Source: Heterohyrax brucei
Lineage: Eukaryota; Chordata; Mammalia; Hyracoidea; Procaviidae
DNA length: 64,000 bases
Direction: 5' to 3'
NCBI GenBank assembly: GCA_028571685.1
Contig: CM053143.1
Location: forward strand, 157,970,329-158,034,328
Shown here: positions 46,603-57,250 of the stretch, piece by piece
Layout: every line of letters starts with the position of its first letter
How positions within the stretch are numbered: position 1 is the first letter of the stretch
Translations under genes and position numbers: made by a program
Notes under the pieces: model-generated
The model's database searches: none
What the model saw: the letters and a program-made list of their open reading frames with translations, nothing else
Told to the model about the DNA's origin: nothing

Positions 46603-47329
46603 TGTAGTATCTCATTCAATTCTCATTATCAAGCTTAAAAGGAAGCTATTTTAATATCCCTTTTGCTGATAAGAAAGTTTAGTTGAATGGTTCATCTAAA
46701 ATCTGACCCTTCTTGAGAATTCAGTAAATATTATCCAGACTCATACGATTTGTACCTGACAGAATTGTTGTCAGCTATTCTATTCCTACCCTACCGGGCT
46801 ATGTCCTACAGCAGAAACTGAAAAAAAGAAAAAGGATAAATACTGATACATGCATTTTTTAAAAAAAAATCTAGTTGATCAAATGATAAGAGACTTGGCA
46901 TACAGTGTTGGAGATCTCAATAAAGCAAGGAAATATTTAATATTGTAGCATGGTTAAACTAAAAAAAAAAGGAAAGAATAATGAATTTACATAAGAGAAT
47001 GTCACACCAAGTCAAGAGGAATTATGAGAGCCAAAATGGGTTTAATTGATCTGGAAGCTAATTAGACATGTGGAGAAATGGAAGATTCAGGATAATCATC
47101 AAAGCTTATGGTGATATTCTAATTATTTAACAAACAAATTCCAGCATAGGATTCCAATTTTTGAATGTTCATTTAGATTATAACTGAGCTAAGTTTCTTT
47201 AGTGTAAAGTGAATACTCATGTTAAAACTACCTGTAGTGAAACAACAATAATCAATAACAACAAATGTAGTTTTTCTTCCAGGAAACTATCATGATTAAA
47301 AGCATGAAATATCTTTTTACAAATATTTC
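46603..47329. other. Unassigned AT-rich DNA
   Basis: Nothing recognised. Two short A-runs lie near 46860 and 46962. Confidence 0.5.
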
Positions 47330-48482
47330 CTTGTTTTTAGATGCCTTTGAGTTGGTTCCAACTCATAGCAACTGTGGGTACCAAGAATAAACACTGCCAA
47401 GTGCTATGCCATCTTTATGATCATCATGCTCAGCCCCTTGAGGCCACCACTGTGTGAATGAATCCATCTTGTTTGGGGGAGTCTTCTTTTTCACTGTTTT
47501 ACCAAGCATTAAGTTCTCATTCAAGAACTGGTTCCTCCTGATAACACATCCAAAGTGTGTGAGACAAAGTCTCACAACCTTTTCTTCCAAAGTGCATTCT
47601 GGCTGTACTTTTTCAAGACAGATTAGGTCGTTCTTTTGGCAGTCCATGATATATTTAATATTCTTCTCTAATACCACAATTCAAAGGCATCAATTCTTCT
47701 GTGAGCTTCTTTATTCATCTCCTAATTTTTGCATGCATATGAGGTGACTGAAAACACCATAACTTGGGACAGATGGACTTAGTCCTTCAGATGATATCTT
47801 TGGTTTTGAATACTTGAGGCTTATTTATTTATTTGCAGCTGAGTTGCCCAGTGCAATGCATCTTTTAATCTCTCTGTGACTGCTTGCAAGTGGATTCAAG
47901 TATCACTGACAAATTCAATATTTTGTCTGTTAATCATGATGTCGCTTATTGGTACAGTTGTGAACATTTTTGTTTTCTTTATGTTGAAGTGTAATCCCTA
48001 CTGAAGGCTGTACTATTTTATTTTCATCAGTAAGTTCTTCAAGTCCTCATTTTCAGAAAGGAAGGTTGCATCATCTGTATATTACAGGTTGTTAAAAAGT
48101 CTTCTTTCAATTCTAATGCTCCATTATTCTGCATATAGTCCAGCTTCTGAGATTATTTGCTCAGTTTACAGATTGCTTTTCAAGTATGGTGAAAAGAAAA
48201 ATACCTAACTTACACCTTCTCTGATTTTAAACCACTCAGAATCCCTTTGTTCTATTCAAATGACTGTCTTTTGGTGTATGTACAGGTTCCATACGACAAC
48301 AATTAAACTTTCTGAAATTCCCATTCTTAGCAATGTTAGCCATAATTTATTATGATCCATGCGGCTGAATGCTCTAAATAGTCAATAAAACATAGGTAAA
48401 CACCTTTGGGTATTCTCTGCTTTCAGCCAAGTTCCATCTGACATCATCAATGATGTCCCTTGTATCTTGTCCTCTTCTAACT
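47330..48482 (-). mobile_element. RTE LINE, minus strand, C-terminal third
   Basis: It runs from a degraded tail ('atgcctttgagttggttcca') to the RT region ('catctgacatcatcaatgat' and 'gtcctcttctaa'). The minus frame at 47363-47677 reads VLEKNIKYIMDCQKNDLICL and RLCLTHFGCVIRRNQFLNEN, the conserved C-terminal block, where the usual form is RLRLTYFGHVVRR. It meets a plus-strand RTE head to head. Confidence 0.87.
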
Positions 48483-48483
48483 C

Positions 48484-50065
48484 TGGGCTCATGAAGAGAG
48501 CTACCTTTTCAAACTAGAGTCAATCTCAATGATATGGATAGAGTCAAGTTACTCAAAATTAGAAAAAAGAGACACAAACATCCAATAAGCATTAGAACAT
48601 GGAGTAAAGTATAGATTTAGGAATACTGGAAGTTGTTAGAAATAAAATGGAATGCTTAAACATCAAGATCATCTGTGTTCTTCAGTTGACATGGACTAGT
48701 GTTGGCTGATTGGAATCATATAATCATATTGTCTACTATACCAAAAGTAACAGATTGAAGATGAATGGCATTGAATTCATTGTCAAAAAGAACATTTCAA
48801 TATTTATCCTGAAGTACAGTGTTGTCACCATAGCATAATATCTATAAGCCTACAAGGAAAACTAATAAAACTAATTATTATGTCTATTATTCAAATATAT
48901 GCACCAACCACTAATGTCAACGAGGAAGCAACTAAAGATTTTAATCAACTTCTTCAATCTACATGATCAAACACACAAACAAGCTGCACTGATAATCACA
49001 GGTGATTGAAGCAGGAAAGTTGTAAACAAAGAACAATCGGTAGTTGCAAAATATGGTGTTGGCAATAGAAATGATTCCAGAGATCACTTGATAGAATTTT
49101 ACAAGATCAAAAATGTTTTCACTGAAATCTCTTTTTTCATCAACACAAATGGTTACGGTAATCATGAACCTCTCCAGATAGAACACATAGGAAGCAAATG
49201 AACTGCATCTGTGGAAAGAAATAATATCTATTTCAATTTATGAGTCAGAGCAAGAGTAGGAACCAATTTTGGAACAGACCATCAACTGCTCATACGCAAG
49301 TTCAAGTTTAAGATGAAGAAATTTAAAGTTAAAGAAAATTAAGACAAGTCCATAAGACTCAAAGGGCTATCTTGAATATAGTCCACATGAAATTAGGTAT
49401 CATCTCAGGAGCAGATTTGATACATTGGACACTAATGACCAAAACCAGAAGAGCTGTGGGATGACATCAAAAACACGGTTCATGAAGAAATCAAAAGCTC
49501 ATAAAAAGAAAGGGGGAAAAAAAGACCAAGTTGCTGCCAGAAGAGACAACTTTCTCTCAAAATAGTATAGCTAAAATAAATAAAATAACCATAAAGTAAA
49601 AGAACTGAAGCCTTCAAAGTATAGCTTAAGAAGACAATATATTATAATAAAATGCACAAAGTCCTGAAGTTGGAAAACCCAAAGCCAGTAACATGCTTGA
49701 CATTTCTGAAGGTGATACAAGTGAATTAAAAACACAAGCAGTCAAGAAAGCAATGATGTATTGGACTGGGCAAATCTACTGCAAGACCTCTTAAGTTGTC
49801 ACTTTGAACATTAAGGTGAATCGGAAACTACAAAACCAAAAAAAAAAAAAAAAATGAAAGAAAGAAAGAAACCTACCACCACCAAGCCGATTTTGATTCA
49901 TAGTGACCACATAGGACAGAGTAGAACTGCCTTATAGAATTTCCAAAGAGTGCCTGGTGTATTTGACATGTCAACCCTTTGGTTAGCATTTGTAGTGCTT
50001 ACTTACTATGCAACCAGATCCTAGCCATGGCATTTTCAGTTGCCTCATATGCATTTGAAAGCAAA
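48484..50065 (+). mobile_element. RTE LINE, plus strand, 5' part with deletions
   Basis: It begins in the 5' UTR ('agtcaatctcaatgatatgg'), continues through the endonuclease region ('agagatcacttgatagaatt') and linker, and jumps near 49735 to the C-terminal region ('gcagtcaagaaagcaatgat'). It is interrupted by an AfroSINE at about 49828-50017 and stops near 'tcatatgcatttgaaagc'. It is heavily decayed. Confidence 0.82.
49828..50017 (-). mobile_element. AfroSINE with A-rich tail side, inside RTE
   Basis: A reverse copy: an A-run and (GAAA)n from 49836 to 49871, then 'ccaagccgattttgattcat', 'atttccaaagagtgcctggt' and 'gtgcttacttactatgcaac'. It splits the RTE between 'gtgaatcggaaact' and 'atcctagccatggc'. 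Confidence 0.82.
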
Positions 50066-50147
50066 ATAATCATATATTTACACAAATACATAGCACAATT
50101 TCAGTTCATAAACAATGATTTGATGAAAATTAAATTCCAAAATAATC

Positions 50148-50310
50148 AAACCAAACCCACTGCCATCAAGTTGATTCTGACTCATAGAGACCCGATAAAA
50201 TAGAGTAGAACTGCTCCACAGAGTTTCCAAGGACTGCCTGGCAGATTCAAACTGCTGACTTTATGGTAAGAGGATGTAGAACTTAAGCACCAGGCAACCA
50301 GAGTTTCTGA
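50148..50310 (-). mobile_element. AfroSINE
   Basis: A reverse, full-length copy: 'accaaacccactgccatcaa', 'gtttccaaggactgcctggc', 'caggcaaccagagtttctga'. Confidence 0.9.
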
Positions 50311-50768
50311 AAACAAAATCAGGTAAGGGAATTAATATGAGTGAGAGGTATTTTAGAGCATCTGGAGAAAGACCTTTGAAAGAGTAATATGAGAAAGAAA
50401 CTTGAATGAAATGAGAGTCCTTTAAATAATAATTGTGCAGAAAGATCAGCAAGTGCAAGTGCCAAAACCTCAGACAATACTTTGGATATTCAAATACAAG
50501 AAAGATGATGAATGTGTATGAAGTAAAGAAATGGGGGGAAAAAATTATACTTATTTTTGTATGGAATTTAGGCAACGATAAAAAAGAATTTTATTCTAAA
50601 TACGATGGAAAGTCTTTGAAATGTTTTCGGTAGGGTTATTGTTTGACAAAATTTAAATGAAAAATCTATATGAGTCCTTGAGGCACTGAGCAGACTAAGG
50701 ACTCCAGAGGGTTGGATGTGTACATTGGAGACTAGGAACAGTGCAGTTATGGCAGTCTAGTGGGGACT
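50311..50768. other. Unassigned DNA
   Basis: Opposed open frames at 50261-50575 (minus) and 50433-50633 (plus) overlap and carry no recognised motif. Possibly an old non-coding repeat. Confidence 0.45.
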
Positions 50769-50934
50769 GGAAGCCCTGATGGTGTGGTGATTAAGTGCTA
50801 TGACTGCTAGCTGAAAGATCAGCAGTTTGAATCCACCAAGCGCTCCGTGAAACCTCCATGGGGAAATTCCACTTGTCTCACAGGGTCTCTGTGGGTTAGA
50901 ATTGACTCACAGTAGCAGGTTTGGCTTTTGGTTT
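50769..50934 (+). mobile_element. AfroSINE
   Basis: A forward, full-length copy: 'ggaagccctgatggtgtggt', 'agcagtttgaatccaccaag', ending 'gactcacagtagcaggtttg'. Confidence 0.9.
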
Positions 50935-52075
50935 AGCTGAGAAATTAATGTGCACTTGCAGAAACAGCAGGAGGAGTAGAGACATACTTCAGAATATATT
51001 TTATATGTAGCTTTGATAGAGCTTCTTAATGTGCTTTGTGCCTTGTTAGATAGTGAATGCAAAAGTTTGTCACAGTTTGAATGTGAGGATACTATACATA
51101 CGTGAAAGACTAGAAAAAATACTTAAATGAACAGATGATATTATTAGATTAACACAGAATATTCTTCCAATTTTCTCTCAATATTTAAGAAACAGTAAAT
51201 ACTCAGTAATCTTTATTTTTTATTTTTAGTGTTATCTTTACTAACTTAAGAAAATACATGGAAGACAGAAGCAAAGTTTCCATTCCTTATTTTTTCTCTT
51301 GTATATTTCATTTGTACATTTTAAATTACAATCTTGATAAATGCAGAAGTGCATTGAAATTAATTAAATCCAATTTTTAAAATTGCTTACACACTTATTT
51401 GTATTTTGTATTTGAACATTTATAATAGGAGGCATTTATAAACACCATTTGTTTCACACTGAATGTTATAGTATGCATTTCTATATGTGTATGAGAGTAT
51501 AGTTTGGTGATAAAATACTGTATTTGATCCTTGGAAGGTGATTTTGGAATCTCTCAGCATGATATCCATGAAAATTGTTGCACAGTTAGAACTTTCTCAG
51601 AGTAGACCAGTATGAGAACAATGCTCAAATCTTCTTGTCAAAACTAATGATAAAACATTTGTGAAAATCAAAGCAGTAAATTTTAATCACTAATGGTGTT
51701 GTTAATAATTAGGGAACATATTGTGTGAGATTAATACTGAGTTTGCTTTTTTTAAAAAAATGAACCTTGGTTGACAAGCATAATGAAACCAAAGAATTAA
51801 CACCTGTAGGGTTCTGTTTCAGAGTAATAATCTGACTGCTAACTCATCTATTACAGACCAGGTCACATCTACCAGCAGAAAGACAGCTGTTCACCTCCCA
51901 GAGCTGGTGTTCTCCTTGAAGGCTTTACTGTTTTTCTTTGTCCTCTTTTTTTTTTTTTTTTTTTTTTAACATTTTAATTAGAATATAGAAAACCATTTTC
52001 TATTAGTCTATTATGCATCAGTTGAGATGCTATGATTATTTTAGATTATTAAGAATATACATATATGATGAAAGT
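50935..52075. other. AT-rich unassigned DNA
   Basis: No element recognised. A T-run of about 25 lies at 51950-51967 and might be the end of a minus-strand retrotransposed sequence, but I see no body. Confidence 0.5.
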
Positions 52076-52088
52076 CATTGCTCATATT

Positions 52089-52120
52089 GCCAGCCAAGTG
52101 CCGTCAAGTCGGATCCACCT
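52089..52120 (-). repeat. 32-bp tail-only AfroSINE insertion with 13-bp duplication
   Basis: The insert 'gccagccaagtgccgtcaag' plus 'tcggatccacct' is the reverse complement of the SINE/RTE tail. CATTGCTCATATT is repeated exactly at 52076-52088 and 52121-52133. This is a retroinsertion truncated to its last 32 bases. Confidence 0.88.
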
Positions 52121-53027
52121 CATTGCTCATATTACACAGAACTACATACTTTGGGAAAATATTAATTCCAGGAAGTAGTTAAAGGGGGAAGAGTCAAAAT
52201 GACAGACTAATCACACATCTCCCCAATCCCTCTGGAAACCAAGACCTGAACTGATAATTAAACAGAACCTTCTGGTCACCTGGTGAGCCCTAGGACAAGG
52301 CATAGGGCTGTTAACTCGGACTTTATACCACTGAATGGAAAACCTCCTCTCTTTAGCTGACACCTGCTCCTGGCCAGTCCTGGTTTTCACGGACCAAAGG
52401 TAACTCCCATTTTGATTTTTCTTTTTTTTTCTCTGTATTGGCTGACCTGTGGAGCTAGGTCTTGACTAGCGGCTGGTCTCAGATGCACTGCTAGTGGGAT
52501 CGGCAGGTGAAATTGCTGTATTTTGAGAGCCCAGCTTAGGACTCTGTGCGTCTCACCACATCTGGCCACTCTTTCTGCCTCCGCCATAGTGCAGTTTGGA
52601 TGGAGGTGCTGGGTGGTGAGCTTGTGCAGGATGCTATCTTGGATATGGAGACCTCAGAGAGACCGAATTCTTAGGCTAAGAGACATTGCTTGCCTGCAGG
52701 AGAGCGCTTTGTGGACGGAAAAGCAGTATTTTACACAGTGTCACCTATCTCTGAGCCCTGTCAACAGAGGCCAACAGGGCAATACCCTTGCTGCATTTTG
52801 AACTAGTTCATAACATCTGGGGTTGTTCAGAGAGGTGCTTACTTTGCTGGTTGGGAAGAGGGCCCTGTACACCTGAAAACCTGACTGACCTGGGAAGTGA
52901 TCAGATACCTTTTACCTTCCATTTCAAGACAACTTACAGGAAAAACTACAGTCCATCCTCACAGCATCTCTCTGAGCCTTTATTGACTCATGTGAAGCCC
53001 CCAAGGCAACAGAATCTGAAGAAAGAG

Positions 53028-53956
53028 ATAACCAGAAAATCACCCATGGCTTCAGAAGGCCCCCAAATGAAATAATCAAAGAGCTTTCCAGACAAAGAAA
53101 CTTTTCTGAAATTATCAGAAGGTGAACACAAAAGGATTATATAGAGAGCCCTCCTAGACCTTATACAAAATGCAGCAGAGCAAAATGAAAAATTAAGCAA
53201 GCTGTTTGATCTGATGGAATACCAGTACTCTGAAATCCAACAGATCAAGAAGAAAATCAAAGACATAGAAACTTCGATTCAAAGCCAAGGAAACAGAATG
53301 GAACAAATGGCAAAGAGACTTTCTGATTTGGAAGACAGAGCTACCGACTCTAGCATCTATGAGGACAAATCAGAAAAAAGAAACAAGAAAAATGAAGAAG
53401 CATTAAGAAGCATGTGGACCTCTATTAAGGGAAACAGTCTATGATTAATTAGAGACCCTAAACAGGGCGAGACTCCTGAGAACACAGAGAGTATTGTTGC
53501 TGAGCTGCTGACAGAAAAATTCCCAGAAATCATGAAGGAACAGAATATAGATATCTAAGATGCATATCAAATGCCTCTCAATATAAATCTCAAAAAAAAA
53601 ATCTCCAAGACATATTATAATTAAGCTTAACAAAAAGAAACAGAAGCAGAAACTCTTAAGGCAGCAAGACTCAAAGCAAAGCTAACATTCGGAGGGAAAC
53701 CCTGTAGGCTTCTGTCAGATTTCTCAGCAGAAACCATGCTGGCCTGGAGACAGTGGGATGACACATTCAAAGCCTTGAAGGAGAAGAATTTCCAACCAAG
53801 ACTTATATGTCCTGCAAAACTATCTTCAAATATGAAAAAGAAATTAAGACATTCGCAGAGAAACAGAATCTCAGAGACTTTGTAAAAACCAAACCAAAGC
53901 TACAAGAAACACTGAAAGAATCTCTTGGCTTTGGCTTAGAAGAACAAAACCACTAA
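53028..53956 (+). pseudogene. L1 ORF1p remnant
   Basis: ORF1p is the RNA-binding trimeric chaperone of L1. The start ATG gives MASEGPQMK then a stop. In the same frame 53214-53444 shows the coiled coil (MEYQYSEIQQIKKKIKDIET and RLSDLEDRATDSSIYEDKSE). The C-terminal part reads KAARLKAKLTFGGKPCRLLS, FSAETMLAWRQWDDTFKALK and EKNFQPRLICPAKLS, equivalent to the conserved RRM/C-terminal block. Several stops and shifts make it inactive. Confidence 0.88.
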
Positions 53957-54377
53957 CGTTATATTTTAGAAGGACACATCATGAGGAATCCTACTCAGTT
54001 AGGGAAGGCTCCAAACTCAATCAAACTACAATAGTGAAAGAAATAATCCAGTGGTCAAATCATGAAATTCATGATGTCATCATATTAAAAAGAGGGATAT
54101 ACTACAGTCGTTATAGTCCTTCCAGAGGAAGTTGACAAGAGTGGTAGCAATTAAAATTTGGGTTAAACAAAGTTTATTAAGCAGGATCATAGGGGCAGGT
54201 GACATGGTATGTTGCAATAAAGTTGCAACATACCGTATCAAGAAATGTAATACAGGAGTCTCAGTAACCACAAGCCAACCCCCAAAAAGGTGGAAAATCA
54301 ACTCACAAAGAAGAATGTCTCAGACCAGGTTAATAAGAACAACAGAGAAAACATCAACACAAAATAAACATATCACA

Positions 54378-54925
54378 ATGGCAGCACTGGATACATATCT
54401 ATCAAAAATTACATTGAATGTGAATGGACTGAATGCTCCATTGAGTGATATCTTGAGTCAAAAGATATGACCATCCATATGTTGCCAACAAGAAACTCAC
54501 CTTAGACTTAAAGATATGAACAAACTGAAGATTAAAGGATGGAAGAATATATATCAAGCTAACAATGAACAAGCAAGAAGAGGTGTGGCAATTCTAATCT
54601 CAGATAAAATAAATTTTAATGTAAAATCCATCATCTTGGACAAGAATAAACAGCATTATTTCTGAAAAGTTCAATACACAAGCAGGACTTCACAATATTA
54701 AATATTTATGTACCTGATATTAAAGCCAGCCAAGTGCCATCAAACCTGATATTACAGCACCTAAATACGTCAAAGAAACACTGACTACACTCAAAACGGA
54801 GATAGATCACTCCACAATAATAGTAGGAGACTTTAACACTCCACTCTCAATATTGGACAGATCATCTACAAAAAAGCTCAAAAAAGAAATAGAAGACTTT
54901 ATTTCCATAACTAAATTTCCATAAT
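54378..54925 (+). pseudogene. L1 ORF2p endonuclease fragment
   Basis: It starts MAALDTYLSKITLNVNGLNA, with the conserved asparagine of LNVNGLNAP. Later pieces are CCQQETHLRLKDMNKLKIKG (catalytic glutamate of QETHL), GVAILISDK and GDFNTPLSILDRS (catalytic D and N). The frame is broken by stops and by a 21-bp SINE-tail insertion plus its duplication. The fragment ends inside the endonuclease domain at 'FISITKFP'. Confidence 0.9.
54723..54743 (-). repeat. 21-bp tail-only AfroSINE insertion with 11-bp duplication
   Basis: The insert 'aagccagccaagtgccatca' plus one a is flanked by ACCTGATATTA at 54712-54722 and 54744-54754, both exact. Removing insert and one duplicate restores the L1 ORF2 reading IYVPDITAPKYVK. 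This proves an insertion into a pre-existing L1. Confidence 0.88.
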
Positions 54926-54973
54926 GTACATGTACATGTATGATTATTTGAGTTTGTGGTAATATATAAAATT

Positions 54974-55116
54974 AGTCAAGTCACTCTGGTAATGCAATGG
55001 TTAAGAGCTCACCTGTTAACCAAAAGTTCAGCACGTTGAATCTACCAGATCCTCGTTGGAAACCCTATGGGAAAGTTCTACTCTGTCCTATAGGATTACT
55101 ATAACTCAACGGCCAT
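54974..55116 (+). mobile_element. AfroSINE
   Basis: A forward copy: 'gtcactctggtaatgcaatg', 'aaagttcagcacgttgaatc', ending 'ataactcaacggccataggt'. It lies 50 bp after the L1 breakpoint. Confidence 0.82.
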
Positions 55117-56002
55117 AGGTACTTGTAGAATAGTAAATTTTGCTTGATTTCAAAGGGAGCAATTAGGTTTTTATGAACTTGAGTCTATAATAAATATTTC
55201 CTGCAAGGGATTCATTAAAAGGAAGTAATATCTGAAAAAGTAAAAAGAGGAGGGAAATGTCACCAAGATTCATAGGTGTGCTGAGTAGAAACAGGTTTTG
55301 AGCGTGTCTTTTAAATAAGGGTATTAGAAAATAAAAGTAAGAAGTAAACAGGGTCTCTAACGTAGGAGCTCTACTGCAAATTTGAGTGTAAAATTTCTCC
55401 TTTAACTTTGTATTTTTCATCTACAGCATTGTGACACATGTGTGTACAAAAGGCATTTTTTACTAATAAGCTTCTAAATTGGTGCATAAATTAAGTGAAT
55501 GCAATGTTGAATGGATTTCAGTAAGTCCCACTGGTAAGTCATAGCCACTCACTTGCATGCTCATATACTTATAGAGTAGTCTACTTGACTACATACATTC
55601 TACTGTGAATTATACACAGCACCACATAATCTTAGCTATGAGCTCATAGGTATATTTTATTCACATAAATATTGCTTTTTGTAGATCTTTCCAGATAAAT
55701 ATCACAATGGTAGTGAAAATATTGCTTTGGGAAAAGAAAGTCAGTGGAGGTGTTTTTACATTATGTGGAAACTGTAGGTTACTATTTTTACGAGGGTTGA
55801 ATTTGCAACAGTATGAGGAGTATAGTGAGAAGGAGACTATAAAGCAGAAAAATTATTTAATCTACTGTAATATATTAGGTTGCCCCTTTTCCCTGATTAC
55901 CTGATGTCTAATGCTCCTTGTAGCAATAAAGGGCTGTTACACACTAGCTCTTAATACAACATAAATGTATTTATTATGTAGACATGCATATATCATACAT
56001 AC
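55117..56002. other. Unassigned AT-rich DNA
   Basis: Nothing recognised. Frames 55163-55420 (minus) and 55707-55904 (plus) lack motifs. Confidence 0.5.
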
Positions 56003-56171
56003 ATAAACCAAAACTAAACCCACTGCCGTCAAGTTGATTCTGACACATAGGGACACTGTAAGATAGAGTAGAACAGCCCCATAGGATGTCCATGGAGTGC
56101 CTGGCAGATTCAAACTGCTGACCTTTGATTAGCAGCCAAAGTACTTAACCATTAAACCACCAGAGTTCCCT
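56003..56171 (-). mobile_element. AfroSINE
   Basis: A reverse, full-length copy close to consensus: 'aaacccactgccgtcaagtt', 'gcctggcagattcaaactgc', 'attaaaccaccagagttccc'. Confidence 0.92.
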
Positions 56172-56336
56172 GATGAGTACATGCACGTGTACATATTCAC
56201 ATAGATAGATATGTGCATTTAAATACATATGTAAGTATATGATACATTTATGTTGTACTAATACATATGTATACATGTATGTGTATGTTTATGTGTTCAT
56301 GTACCTGTGTGAGTATATGTATGTGTACATATATGC
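56172..56336 (+). repeat. Alternating purine-pyrimidine tract (TA/TG/CA)n
   Basis: A degenerate run of acat/atgt/gtat words, for example 'tacatatgtatacatgtatg'. Low complexity with mostly alternating purine and pyrimidine. A related tract lies at 57090-57250. Confidence 0.8.
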
Positions 56337-56393
56337 AGAAATCCTGATAGGGTAGTAGGTAAGTGCTACCTCTGCAAACCAAAAAGTTGGTGT
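56337..56393 (+). mobile_element. AfroSINE 5' part, cut at mariner
   Basis: 'gaaatcctgatagggtagta', 'tacctctgcaaaccaaaaag' and then mariner sequence. The rest of this SINE is not found on the far side of the mariner; the next SINE at 56941 starts from its own 5' end. Confidence 0.75.
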
Positions 56394-56930
56394 ATGAGAA
56401 TTGTTGGTTAACTTCACAAACTCATCCAAGAAAAGATGCTACATGTCTCATTGCTGAGTATCACTACAGCCGCCTTTGAAATATTCCACTTGGGAAGCTA
56501 TACACTGAACCCAGCAATTTTGGAACTCTTTCTGGAATGGCCATCAGAGCTGTTGTCATATTACCCTTGATGTCCTGCATGTCATCAAAATATCTTCCTT
56601 TCGGTTTTTCCTTTATGTTCCAATAATGAAAAAAGTCGTTGGGGGCCAGATCATGTGAGTGGGGAGGCTGTTCCAATACAGCTATTTGTTTACTGGCTGA
56701 AAACTCCCTCACGGACAACTACACAATTAAGTTTGTGAACTCTCTACCTTACCAGCATGTGCGATGACCATTCCAGAAAGAGTTCTAAAATTGCTTTGAA
56801 GCATGGACTAGGTGCTGGCATTGGTGCCTAGATCTCTGAGAGCAATACTTCAAAGGTGACCCTAGTGATATTCAGTAATGGGGTATGTAGCACTTAGAAC
56901 AATTAATTTCACCAACTTAGTAGTTAGACC
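56394..56930 (-). mobile_element. Mariner-family fold-back derivative, copy 3
   Basis: 537 bp, termini 'gaattgttggttaacttcac' and 'tttcaccaacttagtagtta'. Inverted-repeat arms 56394-56542 and 56765-56930, internal terminal-repeat-like motif 56722-56743. It has the same architecture as copies 1 and 2. Confidence 0.82.
56464..56718 (-). pseudogene. Mariner transposase C-terminal fragment, 84 aa open
   Basis: The best-preserved transposase piece: MSVREFSASKQIAVLEQPPH, SHDLAPNDFFHYWNIKEKPK and GRYFDDMQDIKGNMTTALMA. In mariner transposases this is the 'LEHPPYSPDLAPxDFFLFPK' region, where the D of SPDLAPxDF is the third catalytic residue. The typical YSPDL reads HSHDL here. The N-terminal DNA-binding domain and first two catalytic aspartates are missing, so it is inactive. 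Confidence 0.88.
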
Positions 56931-56940
56931 TCGTATATAG

Positions 56941-57090
56941 GAAACCCTGGCGGCACAAGTGATTAAGCACTACTGCTAGACAAAAGGCCAGCAGTTGAAA
57001 TTTACAAGATGTTCCCCAGAAACTCTATGGGACAGTTCTATCATTTACTGTAGGATTGCTGAGTTGGAATAGACTCAATGGCAGTGAGTT
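56941..57090 (+). mobile_element. AfroSINE
   Basis: A forward copy: 'gaaaccctggcggcacaagt', 'ggccagcagttgaaatttac', ending 'atagactcaatggcagtgag'. Confidence 0.9.
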
Positions 57091-57250
57091 ACATGTACAT
57101 ATGTAGAGTGCATGTACATGTACAAGCAGATTTGTACGTGTATATGCACCATACTCGAAAACATATATACACACAGATAAACATCTATGCATGTATACAT
57201 CTAAACATATACATGTTTGTGTGTATATATACGTATGTACAGATGTATTT
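57090..57250 (+). repeat. Alternating purine-pyrimidine tract
   Basis: Degenerate acat/gtat words such as 'gtgcatgtacatgtacaagc' and 'gtgtgtatatatacgtatgt'. Open frames on both strands across it are artefacts of low complexity. Confidence 0.8.

Larger units (their letters stand above)
52185..54925 (+). mobile_element. L1 LINE 5' part: 5' UTR, ORF1, start of ORF2
   Basis: It starts with an L1 5' UTR-like stretch ('aagagtcaaaatgacagact'), followed by a decayed ORF1 (53028-53956) and the N-terminal endonuclease part of ORF2 (54378-54925). Sequence similarity ends at about 54925, with no RT domain, 3' UTR or poly(A). L1 copies usually lose the 5' end, so the missing 3' half points to a later deletion or rearrangement. 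A 21-bp tail-only SINE insertion lies at 54723-54743. Confidence 0.85.
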
